Below are positions 34,135 through 44,062 of a DNA stretch of 64,000 nt, one piece after another (positions within the stretch are counted from its first letter, which is position 1; every line of letters starts with the position of its first letter). A program made the translations under genes and the position numbers. The notes beneath the pieces were generated by a model. That model was not told the DNA's origin, did no database searches, and was given only the letters and a program-made list of their open reading frames with translations. Origin of the DNA: Gammaproteobacteria bacterium (GTDB lineage: Bacteria; Pseudomonadota; Gammaproteobacteria; Pseudomonadales; Azotimanducaceae); contig JAJFJZ010000013.1 in the NCBI GenBank assembly GCA_021773565.1, forward strand, positions 310,001-374,000, read 5' to 3'.

Positions 34135-36252
34135 ATGACCCAACTGCACCGAGCAAACATTTACTGTCGCATTGTTGCTATTTCACTTTTGGGGAACGTT
34201 CTTCTCACTAATGCAGCGCTTGGAGCTAAAACGGTAGACGATGCACTTATGTCGGATACAAGCAATACTGAGGACTGGCCTGCCTATGGCAGAACCCACA
34301 ATGAGCAACGCTTCAGTCCGCTTGACCAGATCAATGCAAAAAACGTTTCAAAGCTCCGAGTTGACTGGTATCTGGATTTACCGGAGACATCCGCACTTGC
34401 GGCGACCCCTCTTGTGGTGGATGGCGTAATGTATTTTACGGGTTCACGAAACATAGTGCGGGCTGTAGACGCCATCTCCGGAAGAGAACTGTGGAGTTAC
34501 GACCCCGAGGTAGCCCGGCATGCGGGTGAACGTCTGAAAGTCGCCTTTTTACACGGCAGCAGAGGGGTGGGTTTATGGGGCGATAAAGTTTTTACCACCA
34601 CCCGTGACGGATATCTGATTGCACTGGAAGCAAAAACCGGTAAGGAAGTATGGCGAACGCTCACCGTGGACCCAACCAAGGCACTTTATATCACTGGTGC
34701 ACCAAAAATCTTCAAGGGCAAAGTACTGATTGGAAACGGTGGTACGGAAAACGGCGCAACGCGCGGTTACGTGACTGCCTATGATGCTGAAACCGGCAAC
34801 CAGGCATGGCGGTTCTACATAGTTCCGGGCAACCCGGCCGATGGGTTTGAAGACGATACCCAGAAAATGGCAGCAAAAACCTGGACCGGAGAATGGTGGA
34901 AGTACGGTGGCGGTGGCAATGCATGGAACGGTTTTACCTACGATGCGGAATTCGATGCCATTTACATAGGCACGGGAAACGGTGCTCCATGGAATCAGAA
35001 AATACGCAGCCCGGGTGGCGGAGACAACCTGTTTTTGTGCTCCATTGTCGCACTTGACCCTGACACGGGTGAATATCGTTGGCACTACCAGACCACACCG
35101 GGTGAGACCTGGGACTACAATTCCAACATGGATATTGTGCTTGCAGACCTGAAGATAAAGGGGCGTGAAGTGAAGGCGATTATGCATGCCCCGAAAAACG
35201 GTTTCTTTTATGTGATTGACCGATCCAACGGGAAACTGATTTCTGCTGAACCCATATCGGAAGTTAACTGGGCTTCAAAGATTGATCTCGCTAGCGGACG
35301 GCCAGTGGAAAATCCTGCCGCTCGCTATCAGGCTAAACGCGCAACCGTTCTACCGGGGCCTCTGGGTGCGCATAACTGGCCACCCATGAGCTATAACCCT
35401 GAAACGGGGCTCGTGTATATTCCTACCATCCATCAATCCTATACCTACGATGACGAAGAAACAGATATAGAGAACTGGCGATCACCTGACTGGCAAAGTG
35501 ATGCTCCAGGAGATGGGATTGGATTAGGTGGAGGGGAAGCAATTCAACTCCAACCCGGCGTCAGCCAGGGCAGCCTGCAGGCCTGGGATCCGGTAAACCA
35601 AAAACAGGTTTGGAGTATAGATTTACCTGCCTTGTGGAATCCGGGAACGCTCTCTACCTCAGGAGATCTGGTATTTCAGGGTCGAGCAGATGGAGTGCTT
35701 GTGGCATACCATGCCAAAACAGGCGAAGCGTTATGGCAGTTCCCCCTGGGTCTTGGCATCTCCGCTCCACCCATCACCTATTCCCTGAACGACAGGCAAT
35801 ACGTGTCTTTGCTGGTTGGCTGGGGTTCGGGCTTCGCGTCCTTTGGAGGTGGAGACGCCTCCAATCTGGGCTGGGAATACGGTAAACATATGCGCCGACT
35901 GGTTACGTTTTCTCTGGAAGGCAAGACCGACTTGCCTAAACTTCCGCCACCTGCTGTTCCAGTGCCATTGGCTGCGCCATTTTTTGAAGTAGAGAGTAAA
36001 CAGGCCACAGATGGTGCGGCACTGTTCGGACAGTGCACGTTCTGCCACGGCGGAGGTGTTGTGTCGGGTGGCATTGCTCCGGATCTTCGTGCTTCTCCCG
36101 CTGTTCTATCGGAAAAAGTTTTCGACGATATTGTCAGGGGCGGTTCTTTGCGGGAAAAGGGTATGCCGTCCTACGAGTCCCTGTCCGATAACCAGCTTTC
36201 GCAATTGCGCCACTATATTCGGGAACAGGCTGATCTGCCTGCTACCAACTGA
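34135..36252 (+). CDS. PQQ-dependent alcohol dehydrogenase with C-terminal cytochrome c (quinohaemoprotein)
   Basis: A 705-residue periplasmic quinohaemoprotein. The signal peptide reaches about residue 30 (ending NAALGAKT). The eight-bladed propeller has W-motifs such as SGRELWSYDP, TGKEVWRTLT, TGEYRWHYQTTPGETWDYNS (the DYN includes the catalytic Asp) and TGEALWQFPLGLGI. The C-terminal domain carries one haem site, LFGQCTFCHGGG. The vicinal Cys-Cys pair usual in methanol/ethanol dehydrogenases is not seen at the expected place; the segment reads KVAFLHGSRGVGLWGDKV. I chose the ATG at 34135 because it gives a proper signal peptide. The substrate is unknown. Confidence 0.92.
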   Translation: MTQLHRANIYCRIVAISLLGNVLLTNAALGAKTVDDALMSDTSNTEDWPAYGRTHNEQRFSPLDQINAKNVSKLRVDWYLDLPETSALAATPLVVDGVMYFTGSRNIVRAVDAISGRELWSYDPEVARHAGERLKVAFLHGSRGVGLWGDKVFTTTRDGYLIALEAKTGKEVWRTLTVDPTKALYITGAPKIFKGKVLIGNGGTENGATRGYVTAYDAETGNQAWRFYIVPGNPADGFEDDTQKMAAKTWTGEWWKYGGGGNAWNGFTYDAEFDAIYIGTGNGAPWNQKIRSPGGGDNLFLCSIVALDPDTGEYRWHYQTTPGETWDYNSNMDIVLADLKIKGREVKAIMHAPKNGFFYVIDRSNGKLISAEPISEVNWASKIDLASGRPVENPAARYQAKRATVLPGPLGAHNWPPMSYNPETGLVYIPTIHQSYTYDDEETDIENWRSPDWQSDAPGDGIGLGGGEAIQLQPGVSQGSLQAWDPVNQKQVWSIDLPALWNPGTLSTSGDLVFQGRADGVLVAYHAKTGEALWQFPLGLGISAPPITYSLNDRQYVSLLVGWGSGFASFGGGDASNLGWEYGKHMRRLVTFSLEGKTDLPKLPPPAVPVPLAAPFFEVESKQATDGAALFGQCTFCHGGGVVSGGIAPDLRASPAVLSEKVFDDIVRGGSLREKGMPSYESLSDNQLSQLRHYIREQADLPATN

Positions 36253-36269
36253 ACTTGCAATTAGTATCG

Positions 36270-36578
36270 CTAAACAGAAGCCAATTCCGTCTCTCGTGCT
36301 CTCATGTACAGGTAGAGTGGCAGGGCACAAGACAACCCAATGCCTAAATTAACCAGTACATACAACCACGTTCGTGCGTCTCTGTTGCTAATGAGAAAGG
36401 CCCAAAATACCGCAGACGTAATCAACAAGTCTGCAGTGAATCCTCCTGCTGCACCGTTCACAAATAGCGCACTTACAAATGTTGTAAGCAACAGGCCTTC
36501 CGCATTAAAGAAATCGACAAAAAATATGAAGGGCACAACAGCACCAGTGATACTTGCAGCTAAATAAAAATTTTTCAA
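36270..36578 (-). CDS. DUF2834 family small membrane protein
   Basis: A 102-residue membrane protein with three helices (YLAASITGAVVPFIFFVDFF; LLITSAVFWAFLISN; LYVLVNLGIGLSCALPLYLY). The first helix followed by an amphipathic segment and FTADLLITSAVFW matches the DUF2834 pattern. The start is TTG at 36576-36578 with GGGAGG five bases upstream. It lies 17 bp from the stop of the convergent PQQ dehydrogenase and just after the histidine kinase gene in the same direction. Function unknown. Confidence 0.75.
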   Translation of the reverse strand: MKNFYLAASITGAVVPFIFFVDFFNAEGLLLTTFVSALFVNGAAGGFTADLLITSAVFWAFLISNRDARTWLYVLVNLGIGLSCALPLYLYMRARETELASV

Positions 36579-36592
36579 TGCAACCTCCCGCT

Positions 36593-37939
36593 TTAGATTT
36601 GTTTAAGAATTATTTCCACCACAAGCCCACCACCTTCCCTGTTTCGCAATTTAAGGCGTCCGCCATGGGCTTCAATTATCTCCCGACACAAGGGTAATCC
36701 CAGGCCAGAACCCGAATGTTTGGTGGAGTAGAACGGCAACAACGCGTTCGCTGCGACCTGTTCCGTCATACCACTCCCACGGTCACTCACGCGCATGAAT
36801 AACATGCCTTCTGCCAGGACTACGGCCAGTTCAGTATCCTGGGGTGCAGACCCCGCTTCATGCGCATTTTTAATCAGGTTAATCAAAACCTGTTCTATCT
36901 GGCGGGCATCAAACCTGCCTGCGTGCTCAGGAATTTCGCCTTGAAATCTAAAGGGCACGGTGCCTACCAGCTGGTCCAAGAAACCTCTCCATTCTACATT
37001 CTCCAGTACAGGCGTTGGCAGACGTGCTATTTGCGCATAACTCTCGATAAACTCCTTTAGGTGTGTGGATCTGTCTTCAATGGTTCTGAAAATCCGATTC
37101 AGGCGATCGTCTTCAAACTTCTGGCTCACCACAGTTCCGGAATGTGCCAGTGAAGAAATAGGCGCTAGTGAATTGTTCAACTCGTGACTGATAACGCGAA
37201 TGACATTCTTCCACGTTTCCACTTCACGTCGACTCAACTCCTGCGTTAATAACTTGAACAGGTAGAGGTTATGGGGCTGATTATTAAGCGTGAAACGGGT
37301 AAATGAGAGGTGGTAGGTTTGTGGTTCGTCCCCGCCAATGGTAAACAATCCATCCTGCTCGTTGGCTACCGCTTCTCCGAAGGCAGGATCGCATGATTCA
37401 AGCAAGGTGTTGAAAGAGAAACCATTTAGCGGCCTGCCACCGGCAAACAATATTCTGGCAGCGGCATTGCTATACACCACATGGGAGTTTGCATTAGTGA
37501 GCAACAAGGCCTGGCTGGTTGACTGGATGACCGTATCGAGCAAGAGCTCACGTTGATACAGATTTTGACGTTCGGATCTAAGGATATGGCCAAGCTCGCT
37601 ATGCGCTCTTACCAGGTCACCCAGTTCATCTTTTCTGTTGGTAGACAGACTAACACTGAAATCGTTGTCCTTGATACTGGTAACCATATCGGACAGGGCC
37701 TGCAAAAGTTGATTAACCGGTACGATAACTCTATGCAACAGATAGATAAGAACGGGCAGTGCTAACAGAAGGATTAGTGAGGCACTCAACCACCACACCC
37801 CGAGGTATAACTGTAGTACTGACCCAAGAAAAACTGCCACTACCAGTAAAACCACTGATACCAGCACCAATTTACCTTCCAGCGAATTTATCCGGTATTC
37901 GGGTTTAGACCTTCTGATATTGAATTGCGGATCAGTCAC
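36593..37939 (-). CDS. NtrB-like sensor histidine kinase
   Basis: A 448-residue kinase. Two membrane segments near the N-terminus (LVLVSVVLLVVAVFLGSVLQ and WWLSASLILLLALPVLIYLL) are followed by a HAMP-like linker, a PAS-like domain (LLDTVIQSTSQALLLTNANS), the H box RVISHELNNSLAPISSLAHS, and an ATPase domain with LINLIKNAHEAGSAP, SDRGSGM and GSGLGLPLCREIIEAHGG. The start is GTG. It is encoded directly after the NtrC-like regulator and is its probable partner. The short periplasmic loop suggests sensing in or near the membrane. Confidence 0.92.
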   Translation of the reverse strand: MTDPQFNIRRSKPEYRINSLEGKLVLVSVVLLVVAVFLGSVLQLYLGVWWLSASLILLLALPVLIYLLHRVIVPVNQLLQALSDMVTSIKDNDFSVSLSTNRKDELGDLVRAHSELGHILRSERQNLYQRELLLDTVIQSTSQALLLTNANSHVVYSNAAARILFAGGRPLNGFSFNTLLESCDPAFGEAVANEQDGLFTIGGDEPQTYHLSFTRFTLNNQPHNLYLFKLLTQELSRREVETWKNVIRVISHELNNSLAPISSLAHSGTVVSQKFEDDRLNRIFRTIEDRSTHLKEFIESYAQIARLPTPVLENVEWRGFLDQLVGTVPFRFQGEIPEHAGRFDARQIEQVLINLIKNAHEAGSAPQDTELAVVLAEGMLFMRVSDRGSGMTEQVAANALLPFYSTKHSGSGLGLPLCREIIEAHGGRLKLRNREGGGLVVEIILKQI

Positions 37940-37973
37940 ACACGTAACTCAACAAATCGCTCAATAAACAACA

Positions 37974-39308
37974 CTACCTGCTTATGCCAAATTTCTCCAT
38001 GCGCCGATAGAGTGCCTGTCGGCTAATGCCCAACTCCCGAGCAGCCTTGGCGTGCACCCCGGCATTTCTCTCCAAAGCATCCAGTACCACCTGAGCATTC
38101 ATCGGATCACCCCGTACATGCCATTTGGCGTTGAAGCCTTCTATCGCAAGATCTTCAACACTTAGCTCACGGGTCGCAGACATAAGCGCAGCTCGAGTTA
38201 TACAGTTTTGCAATTCACGTACATTTCCATCCCAACTGTGCTGTCGCAAAACCTTTTCTGCGTCAGCACCAAGCGCATAGTGTTCCGGTAAAAAATGGTA
38301 AGCCAGGGGTAATATATCCTCTGGTCGCAACTTCAATGGTGGTACATCCAGTTCGATTACGTTCAATCGATAATACAGGTCTTCGCGAAATTCATTTGCA
38401 GCAACCGCCGCCTTCAAATCGGTATTGGTTGCACTCAATATCCGCACATCTACCCTGCGAGTTTCATTGCTACCAAGACGCTGGTATTCCCCGGTCTCTA
38501 ACACCCGCAATAGTTTCGCCTGCCCATCTGCACCCAAATTGCCAATTTCATCGAGAAAAAGCGTTCCGTGATGTGCCGCCTCAAAGCGGCCCTCGCGCGC
38601 CTTGTTGGCACCGGTATATGCCCCGGCCTCTACGCCAAACAATTCGCTCTCAAGAAGATCTGCGGGTAGCGCCCCGACATTCACTTTGATAAAAGGCCCC
38701 TGTTTACAGGCAGAATTGGCTTGAAGAATTTCGGCTATTTTTTCCTTTCCTGAACCATTTGGACCCGTTATCAAAACTGCTACCTGTGCGCCGGCAACTT
38801 TTCCTGCATTGGAAACAAGTTGCTGCATTTGCTGGCTTTCAAAAACCATTCCGCACAAATCCAGCTCATCTTCCAATTGTTTTCTTGCTAATAAGCGGTT
38901 ACTGCTCTGATGCTCCAATCGCTGGCTGGTTTCCCGCAGTTCGAGTAGATTTTTTGCACACGTTACCAGTTTAAGATCATCCCAGGGCTTGCCTATATAG
39001 TCTGCAGCACCTGCCTTTACCAGTTCAACTGCCATTTCCAGATTGGTCCACCCGGTTAACAGAATTACCGGCAGATCTGAATCGAGGGCGCGGATTTCAT
39101 GGAACAGTTTTACACCCTCATCACCCGATGTGGTGTCGGCGCTAAAATTCATGTCCTGAATAACCAGGTCGACAGACCCTTGCGTCACGCACTCCAGTGC
39201 CGAACTGGTATCGTTTGCACATACCGTTTGAATATCGTGCAACGAAAAAAGTATTTCGAGCGCATCACATACCGCCTGATTATCATCAACCACTAAAACA
39301 CATTGCAT
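37974..39308 (-). CDS. Sigma-54-dependent NtrC-like response regulator
   Basis: A 444-residue bacterial enhancer-binding protein. The receiver has VVDDNQAVCDALEILF and the Asp in LVIQDMNFS. The AAA+ domain has Walker A GPNGSGKEKIAEIL, a GAYTGA loop (GAFTGA in most members; Phe to Tyr), Walker B GTLFLDEIGNLG and ESELFGVEAGAYTGANKARE. The Fis-type HTH is NAGVHAKAARELGISRQALY. It follows the second ABC permease by 45 bp and is likely part of the export operon that it activates. The predicted target is the site pair at 44063-44179. Confidence 0.94.
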   Translation of the reverse strand: MQCVLVVDDNQAVCDALEILFSLHDIQTVCANDTSSALECVTQGSVDLVIQDMNFSADTTSGDEGVKLFHEIRALDSDLPVILLTGWTNLEMAVELVKAGAADYIGKPWDDLKLVTCAKNLLELRETSQRLEHQSSNRLLARKQLEDELDLCGMVFESQQMQQLVSNAGKVAGAQVAVLITGPNGSGKEKIAEILQANSACKQGPFIKVNVGALPADLLESELFGVEAGAYTGANKAREGRFEAAHHGTLFLDEIGNLGADGQAKLLRVLETGEYQRLGSNETRRVDVRILSATNTDLKAAVAANEFREDLYYRLNVIELDVPPLKLRPEDILPLAYHFLPEHYALGADAEKVLRQHSWDGNVRELQNCITRAALMSATRELSVEDLAIEGFNAKWHVRGDPMNAQVVLDALERNAGVHAKAARELGISRQALYRRMEKFGISR

Positions 39309-39353
39309 GAATTGGGTTACCGGTCCACGAACTAATTTATTTCTACATTATGA

Positions 39354-40562
39354 TCATACTGTACGTGTTGCGATAGCTGGAGAAATATTTGATGCACGTT
39401 TTGCCGGTCCTGCTGCAGCTAACACACCTAAAACCCAAATACCCAATATGCCAACAGGTACAAAAACCGGATCCAGCTTGGGCAGGGAAAACTCTGTGGC
39501 GGTCCAGTAGTTCAAACCGAAGGCCATCACGGTACCTACCACAACACCCATAGTCGTAATCAGCCAATTCTCCACCAGAAAATAGCGCACGATGTGATAC
39601 TTTTGGGCACCCAGTGCGCGCCGGGTCCCAACCTGTTTGGTTCGTTGCCTCACCAGAAAGCTGGCCAATCCAACAATGCCAAGTCCCGTGATAGAAACCA
39701 GCAAAACTATCACTATGATCAATCCATTTGCCACCACTCTGTCATTATCATAGGAGCGCCCTACCATTTCACTCATAGGCTCCATACGATCCAGATATCT
39801 GGAGACACTGGCTTTTTCAAGTACAGATTCGACCTCCGGAATCAAACGATCACGTTGACCAGGTTCGGTACGAACCAGGTATCTCTGACCGGAATCCTTT
39901 CGCAAGCCTGGAAAAATCAACACCTGGTTCAGCCCATCCCAACTTACCCAGGCACCATGCATTTTTTCGATTATGCCTACTACTCTCGAGCTGTCGCCGG
40001 TGCCTCCGTAGACAAGATTTCCGAGCGCGTTACCGTCCGGAAATAATTTCTCTGCCAGGGCTTTGGTAATGAGCACAGAAGACGCAACCACACCATTATC
40101 GATTTGTTCGCCGGTAAGTATTTCCGTCGGCAAAAAATCACGCCCTGCTGCAAGTTTCACACCCAGAGCATCAATCGTGCCGTTTTGGGCAAAATAGTAA
40201 TTTGCGCCAACCGACTCTGCGTCGGAGTCTGTAGTACTGGTAAAACCACTTCTGCTACCTCCACCACTTAGAGGAAAACGGCTGATATGAGCCGCGTACT
40301 TTACACCCGGTATGGCGCGCAATAGTTCCAGATCTGAAAACACTGTTTGTTCATGATCATAGCTGCTGCCAAAACCCTGGCTACTAATAACGATAATATT
40401 CTCTATATCAATACCGGTAGGGCGACCAATAAACTTCAACCTTTGTTGTACAATAAACATCGCATTTACAACAACGGCCAGAGTCAGCGCAATCTGGATG
40501 GCCAAAAGAATCGCTCCGGTTTTATTTCGAAGTATGGCGCTAAGTATTGGTCGAATTTCCAT
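39354..40562 (-). CDS. MacB-like ABC transporter permease (second)
   Basis: A 402-residue FtsX/MacB-type permease. One N-terminal helix (AILLAIQIALTLAVVVNAMF) precedes a large periplasmic domain, and three C-terminal helices follow (ANGLIIVIVLLVSITGLGIV; WLITTMGVVVGTVMAFGLNY; VFVPVGILGIWVLGVLAAAG). The cytoplasmic loop VRQRTKQVGTRRALGAQKYH is typical. I chose the ATG at 40560-40562, with AGGAGG upstream, over an earlier codon that would overlap the preceding gene. It lies 8 bp after the first permease gene. Confidence 0.9.
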   Translation of the reverse strand: MEIRPILSAILRNKTGAILLAIQIALTLAVVVNAMFIVQQRLKFIGRPTGIDIENIIVISSQGFGSSYDHEQTVFSDLELLRAIPGVKYAAHISRFPLSGGGSRSGFTSTTDSDAESVGANYYFAQNGTIDALGVKLAAGRDFLPTEILTGEQIDNGVVASSVLITKALAEKLFPDGNALGNLVYGGTGDSSRVVGIIEKMHGAWVSWDGLNQVLIFPGLRKDSGQRYLVRTEPGQRDRLIPEVESVLEKASVSRYLDRMEPMSEMVGRSYDNDRVVANGLIIVIVLLVSITGLGIVGLASFLVRQRTKQVGTRRALGAQKYHIVRYFLVENWLITTMGVVVGTVMAFGLNYWTATEFSLPKLDPVFVPVGILGIWVLGVLAAAGPAKRASNISPAIATRTV

Positions 40563-40570
40563 AAAACCTC

Positions 40571-41890
40571 CTATTGTGTTTTCAGGCTGTGGGCAGGGCT
40601 GATCTGGCAGATACGCCACGCCGGGTATATTCCAGCTAACACGCTGGCAAATATGGCCAGCGCAATCGCCATCAGCACGAGTGGCAAATTCATAGTGGCA
40701 AGTTTCTCTATTCCCTCTACAGATTCTCGAAGCATAAATAGTCCAAGATAGGACAACAATAAGCCAAACAGCCCACCACCCAATCCCACCAAAGCAACTT
40801 CAACAAGATGCATGTAAAAGATAGAAAATTTCGATGCGCCCAGAGCACGCCTTAGCCCGACAACAGATACTTTACCCATGAACCTGGCCAACAACATACC
40901 TATGGTGTTAAACAGGCAAACCGCAAGAAACATAAAGGAGAGCGCAAGCATTACCCGATTGTCATCCGGTACAACATGGTTGACCTCTAACCATTGCGTT
41001 ACATTGTCGAGCGCATTATTTAGCGGTCGTGGAAAACGACCGAGCTTTTTTTGTTCCAGAACGTAGCTATCCAACCAGTCCTTGAATGCGTCCTGTGTAA
41101 AAGCATCAGGAAGCTCCGCCCAAAACTGGATCCAGATATTCTCCGAGTTGAGGAATTCCTCGTGGGAATTGATACGTTCGGCTTTCCAACCGTTGGTATT
41201 GCCAGCCCGGTCAAATTCAGAGTGGGAGATAATCGCAAATGGCATAAACAGCAACTCTGCATCACCGAATGCTTTGTTGTTCAAATCATAGAACATCGGT
41301 AGCGGATTCCATGTGTCAATAACTCCGGTAACCGTGTATTGATGTTCACCCATCTTGATTTGACGACCTACGCTGTCCTCACCGCCAAAAAGCTTGTCGT
41401 TTGTTTCTTTCGCGATAACGACTACCCGTTCGCCAAGGTCATTGGCACTCTCACTCCATACACCTCCATAGATAAAGGGTACGTTAAACATGGCGAAAAA
41501 GTCCCGGTCTGTCATTCGCACCACCTGACCATAAGGCGCTACGGTATCGTTTGCGGGCTCGACAACAAAATAACCCTTATACATCGCGGCCTTACGAAGC
41601 GGTATAGTCGACGATCGCAGCACCATTGCGTCTTTATAGCTATGCTGAAATGGCTGGGTCTCACGTCCCTGATAATCTGTGTAAGCTTCATCCGGATCCC
41701 AGTTATCGATGCGAACAGCAAACAACTGATCACTCTTTTCCGGTATAGGATTTCCGGACATCATCGCATACAGGGTTATCATGGACATGGAAACACCAAT
41801 TCCCAGTCCTATGGCGCAGACCATGAGCAGATTCAGGGAAACATTTTGTTTGATGCTGATCCAGGCTAAACGAAGGTTGTAGAAAAACAT
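40571..41890 (-). CDS. MacB-like ABC transporter permease (first)
   Basis: A 439-residue permease of the FtsX/MacB class with N-terminal helix (NLLMVCAIGLGIGVSMSMIT), a periplasmic MacB_PCD domain and three C-terminal helices. It has VVGLRRALGASKFSIFYMHL in the cytoplasmic loop and AGIYPAWRICQISPAHSL at the end, both standard for the family. It is paired with the next permease as a heterodimer, where MacB itself has permease and ATPase fused. The partners are the separate ATPase upstream and the HlyD-like adaptor. Confidence 0.9.
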   Translation of the reverse strand: MFFYNLRLAWISIKQNVSLNLLMVCAIGLGIGVSMSMITLYAMMSGNPIPEKSDQLFAVRIDNWDPDEAYTDYQGRETQPFQHSYKDAMVLRSSTIPLRKAAMYKGYFVVEPANDTVAPYGQVVRMTDRDFFAMFNVPFIYGGVWSESANDLGERVVVIAKETNDKLFGGEDSVGRQIKMGEHQYTVTGVIDTWNPLPMFYDLNNKAFGDAELLFMPFAIISHSEFDRAGNTNGWKAERINSHEEFLNSENIWIQFWAELPDAFTQDAFKDWLDSYVLEQKKLGRFPRPLNNALDNVTQWLEVNHVVPDDNRVMLALSFMFLAVCLFNTIGMLLARFMGKVSVVGLRRALGASKFSIFYMHLVEVALVGLGGGLFGLLLSYLGLFMLRESVEGIEKLATMNLPLVLMAIALAIFASVLAGIYPAWRICQISPAHSLKTQ

Positions 41891-41922
41891 GTTACTCTCT
41901 CCTGCATAAGGCAGCTGTGTTT

Positions 41923-42648
41923 TCAGGCTACTGATTCCGCTTCGGTTTTTTCATCAGGTTCTTCAGCGGACACACCGAACAATTGTGTTGATGAAATTTG
42001 CCCGTCCAGCAACTCAATTGAACGATGGGCCCGCCGCGCAAGTTCGGGGTCATGCGTGACCATAACTATGGTAGTGCCCTCAGAGTTGATTTTTTCCAGT
42101 AATTCCATTACCTGGCGTGCCATCAATGAGTCCAGATTTCCAGTGGGTTCGTCTGCCAGTAAAAATTTTGGCTCACCGGCAAGTGCGCGCGCAATGGCAA
42201 CGCGCTGTTGTTGCCCCCCAGAGAGCTGGGACGGAAGGTGTTTCATCCTCGATGACAGGCCCACCAGCTCGAGTGCATTTTCTATTCTACGGCGTCGTTC
42301 CTCGATGCCCATAGCTCGATATCGTAGTGGTACATCGACATTATCAAAAAGATTCAAATCAGGAATAAGATTGAAACTCTGAAATATGAAGCCAATTTTT
42401 TCATTTCGAATCGAGGATCTTTGTCTATCGCTTAAGCTGCTGACATCCTCACCATCTAACAGATACGTTCCGCTGGTGGCAGACTCAAGCAGTCCGGACA
42501 AATTAAGCAAGGTTGTCTTGCCAGAACCGGAAGGACCGGTCAGAGCTACAAACTCACCGGCTTTTACATTTAGGTCAATGTCTCTTAAGGCATGTGTCTC
42601 AATAAGATCAGTTTGGTACACACAAGAAATCTTGTTCATTTTTAACAT
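41923..42648 (-). CDS. ABC transporter ATP-binding protein (LolD/MacB type)
   Basis: A 241-residue ATPase with Walker A GPSGSGKTTLLN, Q-loop GFIFQSFNLIPDLN, signature LSGGQQQRVAIARAL, Walker B FLLADEPTGNLDS and switch VMVTHDPELA. These sequences are typical of the MacB/LolD/FtsE class that powers mechanotransmission rather than substrate passage. It lies between the adaptor and the permeases. A 40-residue C-terminal tail (LFGVSAEEPDEKTEAESVA) is unrelated to the core. Confidence 0.95.
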   Translation of the reverse strand: MLKMNKISCVYQTDLIETHALRDIDLNVKAGEFVALTGPSGSGKTTLLNLSGLLESATSGTYLLDGEDVSSLSDRQRSSIRNEKIGFIFQSFNLIPDLNLFDNVDVPLRYRAMGIEERRRRIENALELVGLSSRMKHLPSQLSGGQQQRVAIARALAGEPKFLLADEPTGNLDSLMARQVMELLEKINSEGTTIVMVTHDPELARRAHRSIELLDGQISSTQLFGVSAEEPDEKTEAESVA

Positions 42649-42676
42649 TTTACTTCCCTCTATAAACTTTCGATGC

Positions 42677-43996
42677 TCAATCGGTAATCAAAATGGTTTC
42701 TTCACCCTCAAACTGCTCAATACTGGAGACAGTGATCACCTCACCCGGCTCCAGCCCATCGAGTATCTCAACCACGCCTATACCGGATGAGCCGGTGGTG
42801 ATAGTTCGTTTTCGCAACAAATTCCCGTCTCGTACATAAGCGATGCGCCCTCCTCCGCTGTTCAGGAATGCTCCGCGCTTAACCGTTAGCGCCTGGTCTT
42901 TTCGTTCCAGAATAATTCGGGAAGTTATGCGCTGGTTTTGCCGCAATCCCTCGGGCATTCCCGATGCAAAGCGTATTCGGCCAACCACCGTATTGTTCTG
43001 AACTTCTGGCGAGACAGAAACGAGATGTGCCTCATATTCCTTACCGGAGAAGGTAACGACTACATCCATACCCAGGCCCAGATCGTCTGCATAACTTTCA
43101 GGAATATTGGCCTCAATCTCGAAAGCAGATAAATCCACCACCGTCATGATGGCAGTATTTGCCAATACCGCTTCTCTCTGGGACACAGAAACCTTGCCAA
43201 CCATCCCTGATACAGGGGAGCGTAATGTTTGTGCATCGAGCCTGCGTTGCAAATTATCAACCAATAGTTTCTGCCGGTCTCTTCCCAAACCCAACATAGT
43301 TAACTCAAAGTCCAGGCTTTCCTTTTTTAGTACAGCTGCTTTTTCAGCATGATTAAAATCCAGTTCTGCCTTCTCTACATCATCCTGAGCTTTTTCAAAG
43401 TCTTGTAGACTGATTACCTGATGCTCCCAGGATTTTTCTGCGCGACGCAGCTCTCTCTTAGCTGCGGTAAGAGCTACCTGGGCAAGATCGGTAAGCTGCT
43501 GGTTACGTAATGCTTCCTGACGATTTTGGATGGATTGTCGCTCTATGTCTGCCGCCAGTCCTGCAAGGCCCGCCGTTTCCTGAGCAAGCTGACTGGTTAA
43601 TTCAGGACTTTCGATACGAGCCAGTACGTCCGCTGTTTTAACTACATCACCCGCATCGCGCATTAAGGTAACTACCCCTCCAAATGTCGCAAATACGGTA
43701 GGACTGACAGCTGCAACAACGTTTCCCTGTACCGCTACATCTCTTACAAAAGCGCCAATGTCGACCGTAGCAAAACGGAGTCGTTCGCCATTTACAGACC
43801 TGCTGGCTTTGCTCCAATCGTTGAAAACAGGAATCAGTATGCCGAGCAATATCGCCACACCCAGAATACCCAGCAGCAACCGATTACGATTGCTACCCAA
43901 GAGGTGTTCTTTTTTTCGAACAGTATCCTGACCCTGGGTATCGCGGATCTTCCCCAGATCTGAACTATGCTTTTTCACCCCTGCCAACTTCGGCAT
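42677..43996 (-). CDS. HlyD/MacA-like periplasmic adaptor
   Basis: A 439-residue membrane fusion protein, first gene of the export operon. One N-terminal helix (RLLLGILGVAILLGILIPVF) is followed by a lipoyl/barrel-sandwich half (GDVVKTADVLARIESPELTS), a long coiled-coil hairpin (LAGLAADIERQSIQNRQEAL onward), the second lipoyl half (LRSPVSGMVGKVSVSQREAV) and beta-barrel domains (VVGRIRFASGMPEGLRQNQR). It would link the MacB-like permeases to a TolC-type channel, which is not encoded here. A sigma-54 promoter lies 67-82 bp upstream of its ATG. Confidence 0.92.
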   Translation of the reverse strand: MPKLAGVKKHSSDLGKIRDTQGQDTVRKKEHLLGSNRNRLLLGILGVAILLGILIPVFNDWSKASRSVNGERLRFATVDIGAFVRDVAVQGNVVAAVSPTVFATFGGVVTLMRDAGDVVKTADVLARIESPELTSQLAQETAGLAGLAADIERQSIQNRQEALRNQQLTDLAQVALTAAKRELRRAEKSWEHQVISLQDFEKAQDDVEKAELDFNHAEKAAVLKKESLDFELTMLGLGRDRQKLLVDNLQRRLDAQTLRSPVSGMVGKVSVSQREAVLANTAIMTVVDLSAFEIEANIPESYADDLGLGMDVVVTFSGKEYEAHLVSVSPEVQNNTVVGRIRFASGMPEGLRQNQRITSRIILERKDQALTVKRGAFLNSGGGRIAYVRDGNLLRKRTITTGSSGIGVVEILDGLEPGEVITVSSIEQFEGEETILITD

Positions 43997-44062
43997 TCGT
44001 TTATCTCCAAACCCGGGCTGGTGCGCCAGGCAATCTATTGTGAGGTATCCTGCTAATTATGG

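Noticed and set aside
34573-35187. 204-codon antisense frame inside the PQQ dehydrogenase gene
   Set aside because: It mirrors a well-supported quinoprotein frame and has no start context or domain of its own.
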